DNA of 64,000 bases from an uncultured Collinsella sp. (GTDB lineage Bacteria > Actinomycetota > Coriobacteriia > Coriobacteriales > Coriobacteriaceae): assembly GCA_900551665.1 (NCBI GenBank), contig URWW01000001.1, positions 7,434 to 71,433 on the forward strand, read 5' to 3'. Of this stretch, positions 48,833 through 55,860 are shown in pieces. Position numbers and translations under genes: made by a program. The notes under the pieces are model-generated. The model saw nothing but the letters and a program-made list of their open reading frames with translations. It searched no databases and was not told where the DNA came from. Position 1 is the first letter of the stretch, and each line of letters starts with the position of its first letter.

Positions 48833-48861
48833 TAAAAAAGCCGCCGACTCTCGCCGGCGGC
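48833..48861 (-). terminator. Terminator after the aminopeptidase gene
   Basis: In minus direction GCCGCCG, an 8-base loop and CGGCGGC (48861-48840) are followed by TTTTTTA, only 8 bases past the stop. Confidence 0.93.
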
Positions 48862-48868
48862 CAAAACC

Positions 48869-50149
48869 CTATTCCCAGGTCCACTGCCCGTTCACGAAGA
48901 TCGGGACTTCCTCGCCATCCACGGTGACACCGGTGATGTCCAAGTCGTCCGCACCAATCATGAAATCCACGTGCGCGGCGCTCTTGTTCAGACCCCGGCG
49001 ACGAAGCTCCTCGGCGGTGAGCTCGCAACCCCCTTCGTAGCACTCGGGAAAAGCCGAGCCCAACGCCAAGTGGCAACTCGCGTTCTCGTCGTACAACGTG
49101 TCGTAAAACAAGATACCCGACTCGCGAATCGGCGTGTTCTTCGAGATCAGCGCGACCTCGCCCAAGCGGCGGGCGCCCTCATCGGTATCCAGAATGCTCG
49201 CAAGCGCATCGCGGCCGACTTCGGCATCGAACTCCACGACGCGGCCGCACTCGAAGCGCATCCAGAAACGGTCGATCTTGTTACCGTGACGCACGAGCGG
49301 AAGGGCAGAATACACCACGCCGTCGACGCGGTCGCAGTCCGGAGAGGTGAAGACCTCTTCCGTGGGGATGTTCGGCGAGAACTCCCACCCGTCCGGGGTC
49401 ACGCTCGAGCCGCCCTCCCACACATGGCGATCGGTCATGCCGACCCACAGGTCGGTGCCGTTCGAGGAAGTGTAGTGCAGGCGGTCGAAATGCCGGTCGT
49501 TCAGCAGGCGCAGGTTCTTCTCAAACGTGGCGTCGTGCAGTTCCCACGCAGCTTCGGGGTCGTCGCCGTCGGCGCGGGCGACGGACAGGATCGCGCACCA
49601 CAGACGATACACCGCAACCTCGTCCTCGACACCTGGATACACGCGACGCGCCCACGCCGCCACGGGCGCACCGGCGATGCACCACTGGTTGATGTTGAAA
49701 TCCATACCACGGCGATAGGCGGCGCACTGCGTGTTGCGTGCCTTGGCGGCGGCTGCGGGCTTTGCCGGATCGATGCCCTTGAGGGCCTCCGGGTCGGCCC
49801 CCTCGACGAAGATGAAGCAGGCGCCCGCCTCGGCGAGCGAGTCCAACTGCTCGCGCTGCCAGGAGGGAACCGTCTCAAACCACGATGCCTCGACGTTCTC
49901 GTACGTCAGGCGGGTGACCGCATCGTCGCTCCAGATCACGGTCACGTGGCCGGCGCCGGCGGCGTAGGCGCGCGCGACCAGAATGCGGACGAACGGGGCG
50001 ACCTCGACGGGCGCCTGCACGACGACTTCCTGACCGGGCTTGACGTTGACGCCCTTGCGTACGATGAGGTCGGCGTAGCGCTCAAGCTTGGGCTGGAACT
50101 TGACCATACCCGCCAGCGCATCTTCGACGGTGAGTTCCGCTTTGAACAT
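48869..50149 (-). CDS. M29-family metallo-aminopeptidase
   Basis: This 426-residue cytoplasmic exopeptidase is of the AmpS/AmpT/PepS type, which removes N-terminal residues using two metal ions. The N-terminal domain has KPGQEVVVQAPVEVAPFVR. The metal ligands are expected in NIPTEEVFTSPDCDRVDG, the histidine of ENASCHLALGSAFPECY, and AAHVDFMIGADDLDITG. These are the usual M29 positions. It starts 3 bases after the stop of the frameshifted membrane protein, so both probably share a transcript. Confidence 0.94.
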   Translation of the reverse strand: MFKAELTVEDALAGMVKFQPKLERYADLIVRKGVNVKPGQEVVVQAPVEVAPFVRILVARAYAAGAGHVTVIWSDDAVTRLTYENVEASWFETVPSWQREQLDSLAEAGACFIFVEGADPEALKGIDPAKPAAAAKARNTQCAAYRRGMDFNINQWCIAGAPVAAWARRVYPGVEDEVAVYRLWCAILSVARADGDDPEAAWELHDATFEKNLRLLNDRHFDRLHYTSSNGTDLWVGMTDRHVWEGGSSVTPDGWEFSPNIPTEEVFTSPDCDRVDGVVYSALPLVRHGNKIDRFWMRFECGRVVEFDAEVGRDALASILDTDEGARRLGEVALISKNTPIRESGILFYDTLYDENASCHLALGSAFPECYEGGCELTAEELRRRGLNKSAAHVDFMIGADDLDITGVTVDGEEVPIFVNGQWTWE

Positions 50150-50152
50150 ATG

Positions 50153-50732
50153 CTACTTGCCCTGCTTCTTGTCCTTGGGGGCGATGGAGCGCTCGATGAC
50201 GGCGTCGAGCTTGGCCTCGGACATGCCGGCGGCAGCCTCGCGACAGGCGTTGCGAATGGGGCGGATCTTCACGAAATCGAAGATGAAGGCGATGATGATG
50301 GCCGCGTACGCCACGACGAGCAGCGCGATCTGCGCGGTCTGGCCGCTGCCGGAGGCCATGCCCTCCTCGCCCATGACGGCGAGCAGGACCCACATGCCCA
50401 CCAGAGCGGCGATGCCGATGGCGAGCAGGACCCACCAGACACGGCGAAGGCGCGGGTAGCTCTCGTCCTCCTTCATGAGCTGGCTGGCGGCGGTGTACAC
50501 GCGGTCCTCGGCTCGGCGCAGCTCCGCCTTGCGGGCCTTCTTCTCCTCCTTGCTCCTCGCCGCGCTCGGCGGCGGCACGCTTGGCCTTCGCCGAGGACGG
50601 GACAACGCGGACCGAGCCGCCCGCGGGACGGGCGGGCTTGGCGGAAGAGGTCGACTTGCGGGCCATGCCGGAACCGGACATGCCCTGCAATTTATCCTGG
50701 CTACGCTTGTTCTGGGCGCTTCGGGTGCTCAC
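50153..50732 (-). pseudogene. Two-helix membrane protein interrupted by a frameshift
   Basis: The GTG at 50732 has AAGGAG before it and opens a basic alanine-rich N-terminus (MSTRSAQNKRSQDKLQGMSG). After about 55 codons, near 50555-50570, the sensible frame moves by one base into KEEKKARKAELRRAEDRVYT. Two membrane helices follow (VLLAIGIAALVGMWVLLAVM and LLVVAYAAIIIAFIFDFV) and a lysine-rich end. The shift lies in a GAGGAGCAAGGAGGAG run, where a one-base error or slip is likely. It may be intact in the cell. No family recognised. Confidence 0.6.
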
Positions 50733-50828
50733 TTGCTCGTTCTCCTTCTAAACGTCTCGGGATCGATGCGGCGCGCACGACGCCCTCGGCCGAATCCGGC
50801 CGGTCGACACCCCTCCGAGGTTTTGCAG

Positions 50829-52337
50829 CTAATGCTTCATTGTAGTTGAACCGGCCTCGGGTTCCAGTTCACGAGGCAGATGAATCGTGAAAGTCGTGCC
50901 CTTTTCAAGCTCGGACTCGACGGCGATGAAGCCGTGATGGCGCTCGACGATCGATTTGGTCACCGCCAGGCCCACGCCCAGGCCGCCGGCCTCGCGGGCT
51001 CGGCTCGCATCCGCGCGCCAGAAACGGCCGAAGATGCGGGCGAGGTCGTCTTTGGCGATGCCGATGCCCGTATCGGACACCGTGACCATCACGTGCTTGC
51101 GGTCGCCGTGGACCGAAACGACGACCCATCCGTCCTCGGGCGTGTAGCGCATCGCGTTGCTCATGAGGTTGATGACGCACTGGGTGATCATGTCCGCGTC
51201 GCAGGTGATCACCGCAGAGCGGCCCTGCATCTCATCGGCGAACCTCAGGTGGAGGCCCTTGTTGTGGAAGAGCTGGTGCTGGTTGTTCACGATGGTGCGG
51301 GTGAGCTGGACAATATCGACCTGGTCCAGGCGCAGAGGCGCGGCATGATTCTCCTGACGGCTCAAGTCGAGCGTCTGCTGCACCAGGCGGGCCAAGCGGC
51401 GCGTCTCGGAAGCCACGGTCTCCAGATGCTCGGCATCGGTGGGATACACCCCGTCCTGCATGGCCTCGACGGTCGCCTGCATGGCCATGAGCGGAGTGCG
51501 GAGCTCGTGCGCGACGTCCGAGGTGAGCCGGCGTTCGCGCTTGAGATCGCGCTCGAGGTTCGCCGCCATCTCATCGAAGGTCTCTCCGAGCTGGTCGATC
51601 TCGTCGTCGCCGCGCATGTTGGTGCGGGCGGAGAGGTCGCCCTCGCGAATGCGGCGGGCGGTGTCGGTGATGGTCCCCACGGGCTTGGTGAACATACGGG
51701 AGACCAGGAAGCCCACGATCACCGAGATGGAGATGGCGATGAAGGCCGCAAGGCCCATCGCGTTGAAGGTGCGCTCGCGAAACGCCGTGTCCGCCTTGGT
51801 GAGCAGCGCGTCGCTGCCGAGCACCCATAGGCGCGCATCGCCGATGCGCAGGCCGTCGGCCGTGATGATGGGCACAGTCACGGCCGACTCCGGGTCCGTG
51901 GGCGCCTTGGAGACCGGGCTGTGCTCCTTGGCGTGGCGCGCCGGGAGTGTGTCGTCGTACAGGATCTTGCCGGTGTCGTCCGTCACCTGCAGGCCGATAT
52001 CGTCGGAAAGGGCCCCGGACTCCGCGATGGCCGCCAGGGATTCGCGATTCCAGCCGCCCTCCACCGTATAGACCTCGGCGATCTTGGCCGCGGTCACATG
52101 GGCGATCTCCTCGACGTTGGCGCGGGTGTAATCCGAGAAGGCGCCGCCCCAGACCACCATGACCACGGAGGCCAGGATCATGACCGTGACCAGCGAAGTC
52201 AGGGCGAACGAGAGCGCCATCCTGCCGCCGTAGCTGATGCCGGCGCGCGGGGTGGCGTGCGGGGTGTTCCAGCTCGCACGACTCGAGGACGCCTCACCCT
52301 CGTACCCGTGTTTTTGCCCGATGACCAGTCGCGCCAT
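50829..52337 (-). CDS. Two-component sensor histidine kinase
   Basis: This 502-residue membrane kinase has helix one after residue 35 (ALSFALTSLVTVMILASVVM) and an external sensor domain of about 120 residues. Helix two (FIAISISVIVGFLVSRMF), a HAMP linker and the phosphorylated histidine in DVAHELRTPLMAMQ follow. The ATP domain has NLMSNAMRYTPEDG, DTGIGI and GGLGVGLAVTKSI. The start at 52337 (MARLVIGQKHG) follows GAGGAGGATGAG. It pairs with the response regulator upstream but is separated from it by a terminator and a REPIN-like repeat. The signal is unknown. Confidence 0.95.
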   Translation of the reverse strand: MARLVIGQKHGYEGEASSSRASWNTPHATPRAGISYGGRMALSFALTSLVTVMILASVVMVVWGGAFSDYTRANVEEIAHVTAAKIAEVYTVEGGWNRESLAAIAESGALSDDIGLQVTDDTGKILYDDTLPARHAKEHSPVSKAPTDPESAVTVPIITADGLRIGDARLWVLGSDALLTKADTAFRERTFNAMGLAAFIAISISVIVGFLVSRMFTKPVGTITDTARRIREGDLSARTNMRGDDEIDQLGETFDEMAANLERDLKRERRLTSDVAHELRTPLMAMQATVEAMQDGVYPTDAEHLETVASETRRLARLVQQTLDLSRQENHAAPLRLDQVDIVQLTRTIVNNQHQLFHNKGLHLRFADEMQGRSAVITCDADMITQCVINLMSNAMRYTPEDGWVVVSVHGDRKHVMVTVSDTGIGIAKDDLARIFGRFWRADASRAREAGGLGVGLAVTKSIVERHHGFIAVESELEKGTTFTIHLPRELEPEAGSTTMKH

Positions 52338-52357
52338 CTCATCCTCCTCATGGTTGG

Positions 52358-52428
52358 GTCTCAAATGGGGACAGGTACAAATTGCGACACTCGGGGCGTC
52401 TCAATTTGTACCTGTCCCCATTTGAGAC
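52358..52428. repeat. REPIN-like element between response regulator and kinase
   Basis: Two 27-base arms, 52358-52384 and 52402-52428, are exact inverted copies around a 17-base centre. Each holds GGGGACAGGTACAAATT or its complement. It is the same family as 34033 and 41510. It lies 21 bases before the kinase start codon. Confidence 0.92.
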
Positions 52429-52441
52429 CGCCCGCTAAACG

Positions 52442-52472
52442 AAAAACGGGCGCCACGATGATCGCGGCGCCC
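52442..52472 (-). terminator. Terminator after the response regulator
   Basis: In minus direction GGGCGCC-G-CGA, loop TCA, TCG-T-GGCGCCC (52472-52448) runs into GTTTTTC. It lies 13 bases past the response regulator stop. Confidence 0.9.
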
Positions 52473-52485
52473 GTCTGCAGACGTG

Positions 52486-53205
52486 TTACTTGTCGGCCTT
52501 GTCCGACTGCGCGGGAGCCTCGAAGCGGTAACCCACGCCGTGGACGGTGTAGAGCCATTTGGGCTTCTTGGGGTCGTCGCCCAGCTTGGCACGCAGGTTC
52601 TTGACGTGCGAGTCGATCGTGCGCTCATAGCCCTCGAAGTCGTAGCCGAGGACCTTCTCCACCAGCTCCATGCGGTTGTACACGCGACCCGGATGACGGG
52701 CGAGCGTGGTAAGGAGCTTGAACTCGGAAGCGGTGAGGTCGACCTCTTTGCCCTCGACCAGGATCTTATGACCGGAGATGTCGATCACCAGATCGCCGAA
52801 GTCCAGAACCTCGACCTGGGGCTCATCGGCCTGGTGGGCGCGACGGAACAGCGCGCGCACGCGGGCGACCAGCTCGCGCGGGGAGAACGGCTTGATGAGG
52901 TAATCGTCGGCACCGAGCTCGAGACCGATGATGCGGTCCTCGACCTCGCCCTTGGCGGTGAGCATGATGATCGGCACATCCGAGGTATCGCGAATGGCGC
53001 GGCAAACGCGCTCGCCAGAGAGCTTGGGGAGCATGAGGTCGAGAACGATCAGGTCGAACTGATGCTTCTCGAACTCCTCGACGGCAGACTGGCCGTCGCC
53101 AACGCCCACGACCCAATAGCCCTCGCGCTCCAAATATGCGGCGACCGCATCGCGGATGGCCTTCTCGTCTTCAACCAACAAAATCTTACGTGCATCTGAA
53201 GCCAT
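52486..53205 (-). CDS. OmpR/PhoB-family response regulator
   Basis: This 239-residue DNA-binding regulator has a receiver domain with acidic pocket LLVEDEKAIRD, the phosphorylated aspartate in DLIVLDLMLPKLSG, and the lysine in DDYLIKPFSPRE. A winged helix follows, with LTASEFKLLTTLARHPGRV and RTIDSHVKNLRAKLGDD. The start at 53205 (MASDARKILL) follows GAGGAGG. TAAAAT on the minus strand at 53247-53242 is a possible -10. The kinase is the next gene. Confidence 0.96.
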   Translation of the reverse strand: MASDARKILLVEDEKAIRDAVAAYLEREGYWVVGVGDGQSAVEEFEKHQFDLIVLDLMLPKLSGERVCRAIRDTSDVPIIMLTAKGEVEDRIIGLELGADDYLIKPFSPRELVARVRALFRRAHQADEPQVEVLDFGDLVIDISGHKILVEGKEVDLTASEFKLLTTLARHPGRVYNRMELVEKVLGYDFEGYERTIDSHVKNLRAKLGDDPKKPKWLYTVHGVGYRFEAPAQSDKADK

Positions 53206-53331
53206 GGGCGGCCTCCTCGTCTCGTGATCAAGCATCGCTTCATTTTAACTCATGACAGCGACGCATTTCTTCAACCAGTATGCCCAATCTGCTGAACGCT
53301 CAATCAGTTGGGCCTTCCGGCGCACATGTCA

Positions 53332-54582
53332 TCACGCGAGAGGGAACACCCTGAGCTGGACCGCAGCCGGCAGACCATCCTCGCCGCGCACCGTGGCATA
53401 GGTCACGAAGCGATCGGTCTCGCCCTCGCTCGCGGGATAGTCGCCGTAGTCGATCGCCTTGTCGGGGGCAGTCAGCACGGCGTACGTCCGCGCATCGGTG
53501 TCCACCACGAAGTGGGAGGAGCGGGCCTTGATGAGATAGCGGCTCCCCTTTCCCGCCACGCCCGCAAGCGGTTCGCGGCTCAAATAGACGAAAGGCCCTC
53601 CCTCGCGGCCGATGAAGGTCCCCATATTGCCCAGGCTTCCACCGTAGCCGTAGTTGGCCTCGACGGAGAAGGCGAAGACGCCGTTCATGTAGACGGCCTC
53701 AAACGGGCTGACGTTCTGGGGCATGACGAGCTGGTCGACCGCCTTGCCATTCGAGAGGTCGATTGCGGTCAGGCCGTAGAACGTTCCATCCTCGGTGTTC
53801 ACGCGCGGGGTGACGGTGAGGTACCCGCCGCTCACACGGGGCCATGTGGCGAAGCGGCCCGGGCTCTCGTACAGGTCCTTGGCCTTTGCGTCGCCGAACG
53901 CCCAAACGTGGCAATGCGAGAACTCGGCGCGTTTCGAACCGCTCGCCAAAGGCATCTTCTGCCAAATCACGCGACCTTCCGCCACGGCGAAGCGCGCGGG
54001 CTCCCAATCGGCGTCTCCGCGATCGAGCTCGACCGCGTCGCCGGAGAGCGCACCGTTCGTCAGCTCCTGGGCGAGCAGCGCCCAGTCACCCGTCGCGTAG
54101 TTCATCTCGATCCAGGCGTACACCGTCTCGCCGCAGCGCACGTCGTGGAAACCGTACGCAGCACCTTTCGTGGGCTCGGAGATCAGCGTGGTGCGCGCAC
54201 CCGAGGCCAGGGAGATGATGCCGAGGGTGTTGATCGACCGGGCGCTCGAGGGCGCCTCGAGCAAGGCCGCCCATGCGCCCTCAGAGTGGAACGGGACCGT
54301 TCCGAGCGGGATGTCCCAGGCGAACTGCGCCGCGAGGGCGTTGTCCACGTTCTTGTATTCCTCGACCACGTCCGTGATCTTGGAATCATCCGTGATGACC
54401 TGCGGCTCGCCGGAGACCTTGTCGGAGCCCCCATCGGATCCGCAGCCCACAAGCGAGACCGCGCCGAGCGCCGCGGTGGCCGCTGCGGCGCCCTTGAAGA
54501 GGGAACGGCGGGAGAAACCCGCTCCGGACCTCCCCTCGGCGGCGGACGTCCCGTCGACTTTCACGCGATGCCTCATGACCAT
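53332..54582 (-). CDS. Tat-exported lipoprotein of unknown function
   Basis: This 416-residue protein begins with a twin-arginine lipoprotein signal. SRRSLFK at residues 24-30 is followed by an alanine-rich stretch and the lipobox LVGC, with cysteine 47. The mature part is rich in beta strands with recurring aromatic-glycine turns (for example YAWIEMNYATGDWALL and RVIWQKM), suggesting a propeller-like fold. Tat export implies folding before export. No enzyme motif was recognised. It is followed upstream by the small TSCPD gene in the same direction. Confidence 0.8.
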   Translation of the reverse strand: MVMRHRVKVDGTSAAEGRSGAGFSRRSLFKGAAAATAALGAVSLVGCGSDGGSDKVSGEPQVITDDSKITDVVEEYKNVDNALAAQFAWDIPLGTVPFHSEGAWAALLEAPSSARSINTLGIISLASGARTTLISEPTKGAAYGFHDVRCGETVYAWIEMNYATGDWALLAQELTNGALSGDAVELDRGDADWEPARFAVAEGRVIWQKMPLASGSKRAEFSHCHVWAFGDAKAKDLYESPGRFATWPRVSGGYLTVTPRVNTEDGTFYGLTAIDLSNGKAVDQLVMPQNVSPFEAVYMNGVFAFSVEANYGYGGSLGNMGTFIGREGGPFVYLSREPLAGVAGKGSRYLIKARSSHFVVDTDARTYAVLTAPDKAIDYGDYPASEGETDRFVTYATVRGEDGLPAAVQLRVFPLA

Positions 54583-54587
54583 TCCGG

Positions 54588-54854
54588 CTACTCGGCGATC
54601 TGGGACTGAGCCTCGCGCAGGGCGCGGGTCATCTGATCAGCGCAGGAGGTCTTGCGCGGACCGCAGGTGTTGCCCTCGAGCATCTCCACGATGCGGTCAA
54701 CCGGCTGACCGGCCACGAGCTTGCCGATGGCCTTGAGATTGCCGTTGCAGCCGCCCTCAAACGAGACGTTCTCAATGATCTTGCCGTCCTCGGACAGTTC
54801 CACGTGGATCATGCGGGCGCAAACGCCGCGCGGCTTGAAATCGAGCTTGGTCAT
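54588..54854 (-). CDS. TSCPD-domain protein
   Basis: This 88-residue protein has the TSCPD family pattern, VCARMIHVELSEDGKIIENV, then FEGGCNGNLKAI and CGPRKTSCADQM. The domain is found alone or at the end of class II ribonucleotide reductases; its cysteines may bind metal or do redox work. The start at 54854 (MTKLDFKPRG) follows GAGGGGC. It ends 5 bases before the Tat lipoprotein start, so both are probably in one transcript. Confidence 0.88.
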   Translation of the reverse strand: MTKLDFKPRGVCARMIHVELSEDGKIIENVSFEGGCNGNLKAIGKLVAGQPVDRIVEMLEGNTCGPRKTSCADQMTRALREAQSQIAE

Positions 54855-54972
54855 GATCATGCCCCTCACTATCGGTCTTTCTGCTGGAAAAGTATGCCAC
54901 ACCCTTATGTGCAGTTTGGGGATGCACCTCCCCTGGCCCGTCTTGCGACAAATACCTATGCCCGCTGCGAAA

Positions 54973-55027
54973 TTGTCTATGGATGCCCGCCTTTTGCGCG
55001 AATCAAACGGCAGACATCCATAGGCAA
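54973..55027. other. 19-bp hairpin with three wobble-type mismatches
   Basis: TTGTCTATGGATGCCCGCC (54973-54991) pairs with GGCAGACATCCATAGGCAA (55009-55027). All three differences are transitions that keep G-T pairs in one strand. CCATAGGCAATC is also found at 39113-39124. The 307-base gap 54855-55161 otherwise holds only the terminator at 55104. Confidence 0.6.
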
Positions 55028-55103
55028 TCCCCATGTGGCACCGCAATCGCCGTGCAACGCGAGCAACCTCGCCCGGGGCTCACGTCCCGCAATTCACGCA
55101 CAG

Positions 55104-55136
55104 AAAAAGGGCGAGCCCGAAGGCCCGCCCTTTCTT
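55104..55136 (-). terminator. Terminator after the five-haem cytochrome gene
   Basis: In minus direction AAAGGGCGGGCC, TTCG loop, GGCTCGCCC (55133-55109) runs into TTTTTCTG. It ends the ferredoxin-aldehyde oxidoreductase-cytochrome operon, 26 bases past the stop. Confidence 0.9.
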
Positions 55137-55161
55137 GGTGCTCTATCGCAGCCTGCCGAAA

Positions 55162-55836
55162 TTACTCGGCGGCCTCGAACAGGAACGGCGTGGTCCAACC
55201 GTCCGGCACGGCGCCCTCGGAGCCGTCGCCAAGCTCCTGCTTGGTCCAACCCTCGGGGATGCCGCCCTCGCCTTCCCAGGCACCGACCTGGTGGCAGCCG
55301 GCGCAGGTGAAGACGCTCTGGTCATGCATGCGGTGGCAGGAATTGCACTGCTGCACGCCGTGGAAGTCGCTGTGCGGGTCGAAGGCGAGGTCCTTGGTGG
55401 AGGACTCGCTCGCACCGGGCATGATGCCGGCGCCCGCGTGGCAACCGCTCTGCAGGCAGAACTCGTTGGTGTAGGTCACCTTGGCGAGCGGGGTCTCGTG
55501 GTTGCCCGTGAGCTGGGACTGAGCCATGCGCACGGAGGTGCCGAGCGTGTTCTCGTGGCAGTCCAGGCACTTGCCGTTCACGACGCCCTTGTGGGCGAAC
55601 GCCAGGGAATCAGTCTGATTCTCGAACGTGTCGTAGTACTTGCCCATGGTGCTGTGGCACAGGGCGTCGCAGTAGCCGGGGGTGGCGCGCCAAGCCCAGC
55701 CGGCGACACCGAGAACCGTCACGGCCACGACGGCGGCGATCACGATGGGAAGGCGCTTGCCCTTCCAGTCGCGCTTCTTCTTGGGAGTCTCGGACGCGGT
55801 CTCGGCCACGTTCGTCTCCTTGGTCTCATCAGCCAT
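55162..55836 (-). CDS. Membrane-anchored five-haem c-type cytochrome (NrfH/NapC-like role)
   Basis: This 224-residue protein has a charged N-terminus, one membrane helix (about residues 29-47) and an external haem domain. Five haem sites are visible: C56-C60-H61 (CX3CH), C90-C93-H94, C127-C132-H133 (CX4CH), C164-C167-H168 and C178-C181-H182. Two have non-standard spacing. NrfH/NapC proteins link the quinone pool to periplasmic-side reductases; I infer a similar link here. It is the last gene of the ferredoxin-AOR-cytochrome operon and would be matured by the ccm system at 19359-25127. Confidence 0.85.
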   Translation of the reverse strand: MADETKETNVAETASETPKKKRDWKGKRLPIVIAAVVAVTVLGVAGWAWRATPGYCDALCHSTMGKYYDTFENQTDSLAFAHKGVVNGKCLDCHENTLGTSVRMAQSQLTGNHETPLAKVTYTNEFCLQSGCHAGAGIMPGASESSTKDLAFDPHSDFHGVQQCNSCHRMHDQSVFTCAGCHQVGAWEGEGGIPEGWTKQELGDGSEGAVPDGWTTPFLFEAAE

Positions 55837-55860
55837 AGTTGCTCCTCTACCTCAAGCGAC

